Shown here piece by piece: positions 1 to 6,000 of a stretch of DNA of 6,994 nucleotides. Location of the stretch: NCBI GenBank assembly GCA_003161205.1, contig PMOU01000216.1:8118-15111 (forward strand), given 5' to 3'. The notes beneath the pieces are model-generated. The model was not told where the DNA came from, did not search any database, and saw only the letters and a program-made list of their open reading frames with translations. Origin of the DNA: Actinomycetota bacterium. GTDB taxonomy: Bacteria; Actinomycetota; Actinomycetes; Streptosporangiales; Streptosporangiaceae. Positions within the stretch are counted from its first letter, which is position 1. The number at the start of each line of letters is the position of its first letter. Both the position numbers and the translations under genes were made by a program.

Positions 1-2
1 CT

Positions 3-527
3 CTTGGCCCAGCTCCCCTGCCTGGCCGCATCCGGCGGACCGAGGCATCGCAGCTCGCTAGCGCTCCGGTGGGTACTGACGCGCTCCTGGGTCAGGAGAA
101 GAGTCTGGCCGAAGGCGGCGTGATCGTACCGCCGGTAGAAGGTCCCTCGGAAAGGCGCAGGCTGCCTATCTTCGACTCGGTTGAGTCGCACTGGTTCAGC
201 GGCGGCCGCGAGGCGTCCAATTCACCCGGTTTCACCGCCGCGGCCGGAAATCGCTGGTCGTCACCGGCAGATGCAGGCTGGAATGCCGCTCAGACAGTCG
301 ATTCGCCGTCCTCGGGCGGCTCGACGGCAGCGGGACTCCCCAAGCGGCTGCCGAGCGCTAATCTCGTCCCCGGTGCCATCCCGAGCGCGAGCACGGAACC
401 CGTCGTCGCGCCGACCCGGTCAGCTTCCGCGGCCAGGGACCGGCTCGCCGGTTTCCAGCGGGGTGTCAGCGAAGCCCGGGCCGCAGCCAGCGAAGGTGCG
501 GATCCCGGCGGAGAAGAAGACGCCTGA
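3..527 (+). CDS. C-terminal tail of a probable nitrate/nitrite-sensor-type histidine kinase (5' end outside window)
   Basis: The frame is open from the left edge to a TGA at 525-527, giving 174 visible residues. No kinase domain is visible; the piece is low-complexity, rich in Pro, Ala, Ser and Gly. It carries, in order, an IVPPVEG segment, LPIFDSVESHWF (residues 54-65), a GW...SPSSGG stretch (92-106), GLPKRLPSANLVPG (111-124), and a basic terminal helix containing RDRLAGFQRGV. From memory, this order matches the unstructured tail after the HATPase domain in large actinobacterial membrane histidine kinases with an extracellular nitrate/nitrite-sensing domain, the type heading conservon (cvn) operons. 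In conservons a Roadblock/LC7 gene, a DUF742 gene and a small GTPase gene normally follow; none does here, so it may be a solitary or truncated member. The ATG-like starts inside the frame are not taken as real starts. The family call rests on tail motifs only. Confidence 0.6.
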   Translation, partial: LGPAPLPGRIRRTEASQLASAPVGTDALLGQEKSLAEGGVIVPPVEGPSERRRLPIFDSVESHWFSGGREASNSPGFTAAAGNRWSSPADAGWNAAQTVDSPSSGGSTAAGLPKRLPSANLVPGAIPSASTEPVVAPTRSASAARDRLAGFQRGVSEARAAASEGADPGGEEDA

Positions 528-569
528 TAGAGCGGGCATGACCTCTCGCTGGGCCTGGCTTGAATTGCC

Positions 570-681
570 ATGCTCTGCCAGTTAAATGCTCTGCCAGTTA
601 AATGCTCTGCCAGTCAGTCAATGCCGGGCCAGTCAATGCCAGTCAGTCAATGCCGGGCCAGTCAAATGCCGGGCCGCTAAT
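570..681. repeat. Degenerate tandem repeat, about seven 14-19 bp units
   Basis: Seven consecutive units each begin with ATGC. Two identical 16-bp copies of ATGCTCTGCCAGTTAA (570-585, 586-601) are followed by a 19-bp variant (602-620). Units based on ATGCCGGGCCAGTCA follow at 621-635, 650-665 and 666-681 (the last diverging after GGGCC), with a short 14-bp variant at 636-649. Most units end in CAGTTAA or CAGTCA. The array is intergenic, between the kinase-tail stop and the terminator of the permease gene. There are no unique spacers, so it is not a CRISPR array. It looks like a minisatellite grown by slippage; no function can be assigned. Confidence 0.85.
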
Positions 682-718
682 ACCGGTGGCGCCGCATTCA
701 CAGGCCCGGTACCCGCAC

Positions 719-763
719 ATAAAACCGGCCGCCATCCCCGTTCCATGGGGATGGCGGCCGGTT
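719..763 (-). terminator. Rho-independent-type terminator of the permease gene
   Basis: A perfect 17-bp inverted repeat (723-739 and 747-763) with a 7-nt loop forms a very stable GC-rich stem. Read on the minus strand, the stem begins about 45 nt after the permease stop codon and ends in GGCCGGTT followed by TTAT, a short U-run. On the plus strand the stem is followed by TTCAAGG, a poorer tail, though the hairpin could still limit read-through from the kinase side. Confidence 0.85.
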
Positions 764-807
764 CAAGGATGCCCTGACCCGGGCAGAGCTGCCGGGTCGG
801 CGCGGCG

Positions 808-2262
808 TTAAGCGGTCGTTGCGGCTTCCTTCGGCGCGCTCTCCCGGGGCAGGTGGAAGAACTGCGACCGCAAGACGAACCGCGCGACGAACATCAGGAT
901 CAGGCCTGCCACCACGATGCCGATCAGCGAATTCCGTTGCGCAGCCGGTGCACCCTGCAGCGACTTGACGACCACCCAGCCGAGGAACCCGACCGATGCG
1001 AGCGGAAGGACGCCGACGAGCACCGCGTCCCAGGCGTTGCTGAAGATGCGCCGCCGGTAGTACACGATCGCGGCGCACGCGGTGAGCATGTAGAACAGGG
1101 CGAACAGCAAGCCGGTCACGTCGACCACGTCGGTGAAGACGGTCGCGATCGAGCTGGAGAGCAGTTCCGCCCAGGTGGCCGCGATGAGGATGACGGCGAT
1201 GATGATGCTGCCGATCGCGGGGGTGTTGAACCGGCGGCTGATCTGGCCCAGGACCGGCGGCAGGACCCGGTGACTCGCCATCCCGTAAGCGATCCGGGAG
1301 CTGGCCACGATACCGGTGCCGGTGGACGCGATCACCGACAGGACCAGCGCGAAGGCCATCACCTTGGCCCACCCGCCGCCGCCCAGGACCTGGGTGACGA
1401 AGATCAGCGCCGAGGAGGCGTTGGCCTGCAGCTTGGCCGGTGACGCCACTCCCTGCAAGCCCATCTGCGGCAGGATGTACAGCACGATGAGGATCACGAC
1501 CGCGAAGACGGCGGCCCGGCCCGGGTTGACGCGCCGGTGCTTGACTTCCTCGTTGACGTAGATGGTCGCGTCCCAGCCGGAGTACATGAAGACCGCGATG
1601 AGCAGGCCTGCCGCCAGGCTGCCCTTCCCGTCGATGCCGGACAGGCTGAACCAGCCCCTGGTGATCGGGAACGTGCCGGCGTGGTGGCTGAGCACATACA
1701 CAAGTCCCCAGATCGAGACGCCGATGAGAACGATGTATTCGAACACCGCCATGGCGACCTGGGTACGCGCGGTTATTCGGATGCCGACCACCGCGATCAC
1801 CAGCATGACGATGATGAGGGCGGTACTGATGCCGATATTCGGCCAGGCGCTGGTGGTGGTGGCGTTGAAGACGGCCAGCACCGCCGGCGAGAGAACGACC
1901 ACGACCGAGATCGACCCGACAATGTAGCCCGCGAGCATGAGCCAGCCGGTCATGAAGCCGAGGTAGGGGTTGATAGCGCGGCCGACCCACTCGAAGGAAG
2001 CGCCGCAGTTGGCGTTCCACAGGTTCAGCCGCCGGTAGGAGTTGGCGATGATCAGCATCGGGACGCCGCACAGGAGGATAACCGGCCCGCCGCCGTAGGC
2101 AGCCGCCGCGGCCAGCCCGGCCATCGTCACCGCCATTGTCGCCGCCGGGGCGGACGACGCCATGCCGATGATCGTGTCCTGGGTGGTCCCGATAGCGTCG
2201 GGTTCCAGCTTGGCCGCGGGCGCGGGCGTAAGGCCCGCTAGGGCGGCCGCAGGTCGTTCCAC
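808..2262 (-). CDS. APC-superfamily amino acid/amine permease
   Basis: Predicted 484-residue inner-membrane transporter, a usual length for the amino acid-polyamine-organocation superfamily. About twelve hydrophobic segments can be counted, near residues 28-52, 57-76, 101-125, 145-161, 169-192, 215-232, 248-268, 299-321, 349-367, 379-401, 411-433 and 445-464. The family's loop signature after TM6 is visible as YSGWDATIYVNEEVKHRRVNPGRA-like sequence (227-250), an acidic pair followed by basic residues and N-P-x-R-A. The GTG start at 2262 is chosen because GAGGAG lies 5 nt upstream; the frame stays open to an ATG at 2427, but that adds 55 hydrophilic residues untypical of the family. The gene is divergent from the amine oxidase and ends at a strong terminator, so it is monocistronic here. 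Likely substrate: an amino acid or primary amine linked to the neighbouring amine oxidase. This is inferred from context only. Confidence 0.88.
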   Translation of the reverse strand: MERPAAALAGLTPAPAAKLEPDAIGTTQDTIIGMASSAPAATMAVTMAGLAAAAAYGGGPVILLCGVPMLIIANSYRRLNLWNANCGASFEWVGRAINPYLGFMTGWLMLAGYIVGSISVVVVLSPAVLAVFNATTTSAWPNIGISTALIIVMLVIAVVGIRITARTQVAMAVFEYIVLIGVSIWGLVYVLSHHAGTFPITRGWFSLSGIDGKGSLAAGLLIAVFMYSGWDATIYVNEEVKHRRVNPGRAAVFAVVILIVLYILPQMGLQGVASPAKLQANASSALIFVTQVLGGGGWAKVMAFALVLSVIASTGTGIVASSRIAYGMASHRVLPPVLGQISRRFNTPAIGSIIIAVILIAATWAELLSSSIATVFTDVVDVTGLLFALFYMLTACAAIVYYRRRIFSNAWDAVLVGVLPLASVGFLGWVVVKSLQGAPAAQRNSLIGIVVAGLILMFVARFVLRSQFFHLPRESAPKEAATTA

Positions 2263-2267
2263 GTGCT

Positions 2268-2273
2268 CTCCTC
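2268..2273 (-). promoter_or_regulatory. Ribosome binding site that sets the permease GTG start
   Basis: Read on the minus strand this is GAGGAG, 5 nt before GTG at 2262-2260. No comparable site precedes the in-frame upstream ATG codons, so it argues for the 484-residue product. Confidence 0.8.
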
Positions 2274-2281
2274 TCGGCGAA

Positions 2282-2298
2282 TGCCCTATATGTGGGCA
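2282..2298. repeat. Inverted repeat in the permease leader
   Basis: TGCCC and GGGCA arms (5 bp each) flank a 7-nt TATATGT centre. It lies 20-36 nt upstream of the permease start codon, just before its ribosome binding site. It could be a small operator or a leader hairpin. Short enough that chance cannot be excluded. Confidence 0.4.
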
Positions 2299-2366
2299 AA
2301 GGCAGGATACGGCAGAAGCTGTTTTGTGCGGGGCGGACTGTTCTGTTGTAACTGAATAGATTTGTG

Positions 2367-2379
2367 GTTCGCTGCGAAC
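2367..2379. repeat. Palindrome GTTCGC-T-GCGAAC, possible operator
   Basis: Perfect 6-bp inverted arms around a single central base, in the non-coding divergent region about 105 bp upstream of the permease start. The arrangement suits a dimeric DNA-binding protein. It is not a LexA box, whose actinobacterial form has arms in the other order with a 4-bp centre. No second copy was seen in the window. Confidence 0.4.
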
Positions 2380-2519
2380 GGTAGCGTAACCGCCCTCCAT
2401 TACCACTAAACGTCGTCGCATGATCACTGATAGTCGTCAAACGGACCTAGCCCGTGTCCGGCACGCCTCCTAGGATGCCGCAAAATGGCTGAAACCGTCA
2501 TGAACTTTCCAAACTGAGC

Positions 2520-2542
2520 TACCTGCGGACGGCGCGCAGGTA
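2520..2542. repeat. 8-bp inverted repeat upstream of the amine oxidase, possible operator or leader hairpin
   Basis: TACCTGCG and CGCAGGTA arms flank a 7-nt centre. The element ends 59 bp before the amine oxidase start. In DNA it could bind a dimeric regulator; if transcribed it would form a short GC-rich hairpin in the leader. No U-run follows, so it is not a terminator. Confidence 0.45.
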
Positions 2543-2552
2543 AAAGCACGTC

Positions 2553-2584
2553 ATGATAAAGCTGAGCTGAATGATAAAGGTGAG
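2553..2584. repeat. Imperfect direct repeat ATGATAAAGSTGAG before the amine oxidase
   Basis: Two 14-bp copies, at 2553-2566 and 2571-2584, differ at one base (C versus G at position 10). They start 18 bp apart and are AT-rich against a GC-rich background. The second copy ends 9 bp before the ribosome binding site. Candidates are an activator site pair or a recent local duplication in the leader. Confidence 0.55.
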
Positions 2585-2593
2585 TCGCTGACC

Positions 2594-2600
2594 GGGAGGA
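2594..2600 (+). promoter_or_regulatory. Ribosome binding site of the amine oxidase; places the start in question
   Basis: GGGAGGA is a near-ideal Shine-Dalgarno sequence. Its GGAGG core ends only 2 nt before the ATG at 2602 but 8 nt before the in-frame GTG at 2608. The normal spacing of about 5-9 nt favours the GTG, which would remove only the first two residues. Confidence 0.7.
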
Positions 2601-2601
2601 A

Positions 2602-4569
2602 ATGCCAGTGGTAACGCGCCAGCACACCGGGAACTCCGATCACCGCGGGCCGGGCGCCGACCACCATCCGCTTGATCCCCTGGACGCGGCCGAGATCAGG
2701 CGCGCGGTGGAGATTCTCCGGCGAGAGCGGCCGGTGACTCCCGAGGCCCGGTTCGTCTCGGTGACCCTGCACGAGCCGCCCAAGGACCAGGTGGCCTTCG
2801 CCCCGGACCAGTCCCGCGGTCCCGCCGCCGTGGTGCCGCGGGAGGTATTCATCGTGCTGCTGGAACCGCGGCAGCACCTGACCTACGAGGCGGTGGTCTC
2901 TCTCACCGCCGGCTCGGTCCTGGCCTGGCGCTCCGTCCCGGACGCGCGCGCGCCCTTCACCCCGGCCGAAGGCGTCCAGTGCGGGGTCGTGACCAGGGCC
3001 GACTCTCGGATCCTGGCCGGGCTCGAACGCCGCGGCATCACCGACCCCGGACGCGTGCGGGTGGAGCCGTGGGGGATCGGCACGTTCTCGGCCCCCGAGG
3101 ATGCGGGCCGCCGGGTGGTGTGGACCCTGCTGTTCTATCGTGAGCGGCCGGACGACAATCCCTACGCCAAGCCGGTCCATGGCCTGCACGCCATCGTGGA
3201 CCTGGACGACATGACGGTCCTGCGGGTGGAAGATACCGGCCCGGTGCCGCTGCCGCCGGGCTCCGGCGCCTACGCCGCCGATCGCGTCGGGCCGCTGCGG
3301 GAGGACCTCAAGCCGCTGGAGATCATCCAGCCCGAGGGCCCGAGCTTCGACGTCGACGGCTGGGAGGTTCGCTGGCAGCGCTGGCGTCTCCGGCTGGGCT
3401 TCAACGCCCGCGAGGGCCTGGTCCTGCACGCCGTGGGGTACGAGGACGCCGGGGTGGTCCGGCCGATCCTGTGGCGTGCCTCGGTGGCCGAACTGTTCAT
3501 TCCCTACGCCGACCCGCGGCCCTACCAGGGCTGGCGCAACGCGTTCGACATCGGCGAGTTCGGCATCGGGATCCTGACCAACTCACTCGAGCTCGGCTGC
3601 GACTGCCTCGGTGAGATCCGTTACTTCGACGTCGAGCTGGCCGACGGCAACGGCGATCCGTACACCATCAGCCAGGCCATCTGCCTGCATGAGGAAGACT
3701 TCGGCCTGCTGTGGAAGCACTTCGACGCCGATCTGGGCACCACCGAGACCCGCCGCAGCCGCCGCCTGGTCGTCTCGTTCGTCATCACCGCGGATAACTA
3801 CGAGTACGCGATCTACTGGTACTTCTACACCGATGGCACCATCGAGTTCGAGGTCAAGCTGACCGGCATCGTCCTGACCAGCGCCCTGCCGCCCGGCGAG
3901 ACCAGCGATTTCGGCACGCTGGTCGCACCGCAGACCCTGGCCGCCCACCATCAGCATTTCCTGTCCGTCCGGCTGGACACGGCCGTGGACGGGCTGGCCA
4001 ACACGGTCTACGAGGTCGACACCGAAGCGGTCCCGCTGGGGCCGGACAATCCGCTCGGCAACGCGTTCCGGCCGGTGAAACGGCCGCTGCGCCGGGAGTC
4101 CGAGGCGCAGCGTGTCATCGACCCGATCCACGGCCGGTACTGGCTGGTGGCGAATCCGAACAACAGGACTCAGCTCGGCCACGAGCCCGCCTACAAGCTC
4201 GTCCCCGGCCCCAGCGTGCTGGCGTTCAGTCAGCCCGGCTCGCCGGTGAGCCAGCGGGCCGAGTTCGCGACCAAGCACCTGTGGGTCACCCCCTTCCATC
4301 CCGATGAGCGGTTCCCGGCGGGCGATTACCCGAACCAGCACGCTGGCGGCGCCGGTCTCCCGGCCTGGACCAAAGCTGACCGCCCGATCGAGAACACCGA
4401 CGTGGTCCTCTGGTACACCGTCGGTAGTCACCACATCACCAGGCCCGAGGACTGGCCAGTCATGCCAGCGGAACGGGCCGGGTTCATGCTCAAGCCGTCT
4501 GGTTTCTTCGACCAGAACCCGGCGCTCGACGTGGCCCCGAGCCATCGCGGCCCTGCTCAGAATCACTGA
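2602..4569 (+). CDS. Copper-containing primary amine oxidase (TPQ-dependent)
   Basis: Predicted 655-residue homodimeric enzyme oxidising primary amines to aldehydes with release of NH3 and H2O2. The length fits the Arthrobacter phenylethylamine/histamine oxidase type. The complete active site is visible: NYEY (399-402), whose first Tyr (Y400) is the precursor of topaquinone; copper ligands HQH (450-452) and H611 in the GSHHITRPEDWP segment; and the catalytic-base Asp D316 in WRNAFDIGEFGIG. Cysteines C333/C335 and C361, in GCDCLG and ICLHEED, match the positions of the family's conserved disulfide. Residues 25-235 would be the two small alpha/beta (N2/N3) domains, with the catalytic beta-sandwich after that. 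No signal peptide is seen, so the enzyme is probably cytoplasmic. The start could instead be GTG at 2608, judged by ribosome-binding-site spacing. It is divergent from a permease and 63 bp upstream of the aminotransferase gene. The actual amine cannot be told from sequence. Confidence 0.95.
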   Translation: MPVVTRQHTGNSDHRGPGADHHPLDPLDAAEIRRAVEILRRERPVTPEARFVSVTLHEPPKDQVAFAPDQSRGPAAVVPREVFIVLLEPRQHLTYEAVVSLTAGSVLAWRSVPDARAPFTPAEGVQCGVVTRADSRILAGLERRGITDPGRVRVEPWGIGTFSAPEDAGRRVVWTLLFYRERPDDNPYAKPVHGLHAIVDLDDMTVLRVEDTGPVPLPPGSGAYAADRVGPLREDLKPLEIIQPEGPSFDVDGWEVRWQRWRLRLGFNAREGLVLHAVGYEDAGVVRPILWRASVAELFIPYADPRPYQGWRNAFDIGEFGIGILTNSLELGCDCLGEIRYFDVELADGNGDPYTISQAICLHEEDFGLLWKHFDADLGTTETRRSRRLVVSFVITADNYEYAIYWYFYTDGTIEFEVKLTGIVLTSALPPGETSDFGTLVAPQTLAAHHQHFLSVRLDTAVDGLANTVYEVDTEAVPLGPDNPLGNAFRPVKRPLRRESEAQRVIDPIHGRYWLVANPNNRTQLGHEPAYKLVPGPSVLAFSQPGSPVSQRAEFATKHLWVTPFHPDERFPAGDYPNQHAGGAGLPAWTKADRPIENTDVVLWYTVGSHHITRPEDWPVMPAERAGFMLKPSGFFDQNPALDVAPSHRGPAQNH

Positions 4570-4570
4570 G

Positions 4571-4592
4571 CATACAAAGTATGATTAGTATG
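4571..4592. promoter_or_regulatory. Three-half-site operator candidate (CATAC-N3-GTATG-N4-GTATG)
   Basis: A perfect palindrome CATAC-AAA-GTATG (4571-4583) is followed after 4 bp by another GTATG (4588-4592). It starts one base after the amine oxidase stop and ends 40 bp before the aminotransferase start. TATGAT at 4580-4585 resembles a -10 box inside the element, though no good -35 is seen 17-18 bp upstream. The reverse complement of the whole 22-bp element matches 6912-6933 at 17 of 22 positions with identical half-site spacing. A binding site for the GntR protein encoded two genes downstream is the simplest reading. It suggests the aminotransferase-gntR pair has its own regulated promoter. 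Confidence 0.65.
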
Positions 4593-4599
4593 GCCCGTG

Positions 4600-4620
4600 G
4601 ACGAGCTGACGAGCTGACGA
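4600..4620. repeat. Short tandem repeat GACGAGCT in the aminotransferase leader
   Basis: Two full copies and a partial third copy of an 8-bp unit (4600-4607, 4608-4615, 4616-4620) lie just upstream of the ribosome binding site. A GTG at 4597 begins a six-codon open stretch (GTG GAC GAG CTG ACG AGC) ending in TGA at 4615-4617. Its opening TGGACGAGC recurs at the real TTG start 36 bp later. This may be slippage or a duplicated start region; a leader-peptide role is only a possibility. Confidence 0.6.
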
Positions 4621-4632
4621 ACGGGAGCCACC

Positions 4633-5994
4633 TTGGACGAGCCAACCTTCGACGAGCGCTACCGGCACCGGACCCAGCGCTCGGGCGAGCTATTCGAGCA
4701 GGCGAGCCGTTACATTCCCGGCGGCGCCGGGAGCAGCGCCCGCACCGTCAAGTTCGGCTGGAAGCCGTACCCGCCGTTCCTGGCCGACGGGCTCGGGTCC
4801 CGGGTGCGCGACGCGGACGGGCACTCCTATATCGACTACCTGCTGGGCCTGGGCCCGATGATCCTGGGCCACCGGCACCCGGCCGTGACCCAGGCCGTCA
4901 CGACCGCGGTCAGCGAGCTCAGCACCTGCTTCGGCCTGCCGTACGAGCTGGAGATCGAGGCGGCCCGCAAGGTCACCGAGGCGGTACCCGGAGTCGAGCA
5001 GGTCCGGTTCTCCAACTCCGGCAGCGAGGTCGTCGGCACGGCCGTCCGGCTGGCCCGCGCGCACACCGACCGCCGGCTGATCATCCGCTTCGAGGGGCAC
5101 TACCACGGCTGGCAGGACACCGTCTACTGGAGCAACCACGTCGACCCCGAGCTGGCCGGCCCGGCCAGCTCGCCCCGGCCGGTCGCGTCCGGTCCCGGCG
5201 TCCCGGCCGAGCTGGAATCCACGCTCATCGTGCTGAGCTGGAACGACCCGGAGAGCTTCGTGGCGGTGATGGAGGAGCGGGGCGACCAGGTGGCCGCGGT
5301 GATCACCGAGCCCGCGGTGTTTAACACCGGCTGCATCCTGCCCGAGCCCGGCTACCTGGAGCTGCTGCGCACCCAGACCCGCCGGTACGGGGCGCTGCTC
5401 ATCTTCGACGAGGTGATCACCGGCTTCCGGTTCGCCCGCGGCGGCGCGCAGGAGTACTTCGGCGTCACGCCCGACCTGACCACCATGGCCAAGGGGCTGG
5501 GCGGGGGCTTTCCCGTGGCCGCCATCGGCGGATCCCGCGAAGCGATGTCGATGATCGCCGAGGGCCGCTACTCGCACTCGGGCACCTACAACGCCAACAC
5601 CGTCGCGTGCGCCGCGGTCAGCGCGACCATGGACGTGCTGGCTACCCCTGGCCTGTACGAGCGGCAGCGCAAGCTGGGCGAAACGCTGATGAGCGGGCTG
5701 CGCAAGCTGGCCGCCGACGCGGGCCTGCCGGTCATCGTCGAAGGGCTGGGCACGGTCTTCCAGGTCTGGTTCAGCGAGCGGCCCATCAGGAACTGGCGGG
5801 ATGCTCAGCGTTACGCCAACGAAGAGCTCTTTACCCGGTGGTGGCAGGAGATGCTGCTGCGGGGGGTCTTGTTCCACCCCAGCCAGTACGAGAACCTGTT
5901 CCTGTCGCTGGTGCACACGCAGCAGGACGTCGACGAGATGCTCAACGCCGCGCAGGAGGCATTCGCCGTTATCGGGCGCAAACGGCTAGGGTGA
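4633..5994 (+). CDS. Class III PLP-dependent aminotransferase, glutamate-1-semialdehyde aminomutase-like
   Basis: Predicted 453-residue cytoplasmic PLP enzyme. The start is TTG at 4633, supported by GGGAG five bases upstream; the N-terminus MDEPTFDERYRHRTQRSGELF suits the family. Fold-type-I landmarks are complete: PGGAGSSAR (29-37), GPMILGHRHPAV (74-85), phosphate-binding SNSGSE (127-132), YHGW (157-160), the Asp-Glu of LIFDEVITGF (D259 contacts the pyridine nitrogen), and the Schiff-base lysine K287 in MAKGLGGGFP. GTYNANTVA (318-326) and FHPSQYE...LVHT near the C-terminus are the glutamate-1-semialdehyde aminomutase (HemL) style of the family. True HemL is unlikely: no tetrapyrrole genes are near, the N-terminus is longer, and the neighbours are an amine oxidase and a GntR regulator. 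An amino acid or amine transaminase, or an aminomutase, in a catabolic route fits better. It is probably co-transcribed with the regulator 6 nt downstream. Confidence 0.9.
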   Translation: MDEPTFDERYRHRTQRSGELFEQASRYIPGGAGSSARTVKFGWKPYPPFLADGLGSRVRDADGHSYIDYLLGLGPMILGHRHPAVTQAVTTAVSELSTCFGLPYELEIEAARKVTEAVPGVEQVRFSNSGSEVVGTAVRLARAHTDRRLIIRFEGHYHGWQDTVYWSNHVDPELAGPASSPRPVASGPGVPAELESTLIVLSWNDPESFVAVMEERGDQVAAVITEPAVFNTGCILPEPGYLELLRTQTRRYGALLIFDEVITGFRFARGGAQEYFGVTPDLTTMAKGLGGGFPVAAIGGSREAMSMIAEGRYSHSGTYNANTVACAAVSATMDVLATPGLYERQRKLGETLMSGLRKLAADAGLPVIVEGLGTVFQVWFSERPIRNWRDAQRYANEELFTRWWQEMLLRGVLFHPSQYENLFLSLVHTQQDVDEMLNAAQEAFAVIGRKRLG

Positions 5995-6000
5995 AAAGCC

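Larger units (their letters stand above)
2263..2601. promoter_or_regulatory. Divergent control region between permease and amine oxidase genes
   Basis: This 339-bp non-coding stretch must hold the promoters for both divergent genes. It is visibly lower in GC than the flanking genes. It contains several small repeats listed separately: inverted repeats at 2282-2298, 2367-2379 and 2520-2542, and a direct repeat at 2553-2584. A TAGGAT at 2471-2476 fits the Streptomyces -10 pattern TAGRRT in the rightward direction, but the region 17-18 bp upstream (near TAGCCC) is a poor -35. No convincing promoter was found for the permease. It does not contain the CATAC/GTATG element found around the aminotransferase-regulator pair. 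Confidence 0.6.

Noticed and set aside
570..681. CRISPR-like array
   Set aside because: The units are contiguous with no unique spacers and no cas genes are nearby.
2367..2379. LexA/SOS box
   Set aside because: The arms are in the order GTTCGC...GCGAAC with a 1-bp centre, not the GAAC-N4-GTTC order of actinobacterial LexA sites.
698..2440. A 580-residue minus-strand open frame overlapping the permease gene
   Set aside because: Its translation is Arg/Gly/His-rich with no family features. It is the +1 shadow of the permease, which has clear TM segments and APC motifs.
2428..2601. N-terminal extension or separate small gene between permease and amine oxidase
   Set aside because: Short frames here lack ribosome binding sites and coding character. 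The region is lower in GC and rich in small repeats, as expected of a control region.
3583..4566. A 327-residue minus-strand open frame opposite the amine oxidase
   Set aside because: It is antisense to a region coding copper ligands and the TPQ motif. Its composition is typical of a high-GC antisense shadow.
4581..5324. An ATG-initiated frame starting inside the operator candidate
   Set aside because: It has no ribosome binding site and its Arg/Pro/Gly-rich product is a frame shadow of the aminotransferase.
4690..5916. A 408-residue minus-strand open frame opposite the aminotransferase
   Set aside because: It is antisense to a fully conserved PLP enzyme and has no recognisable domain.
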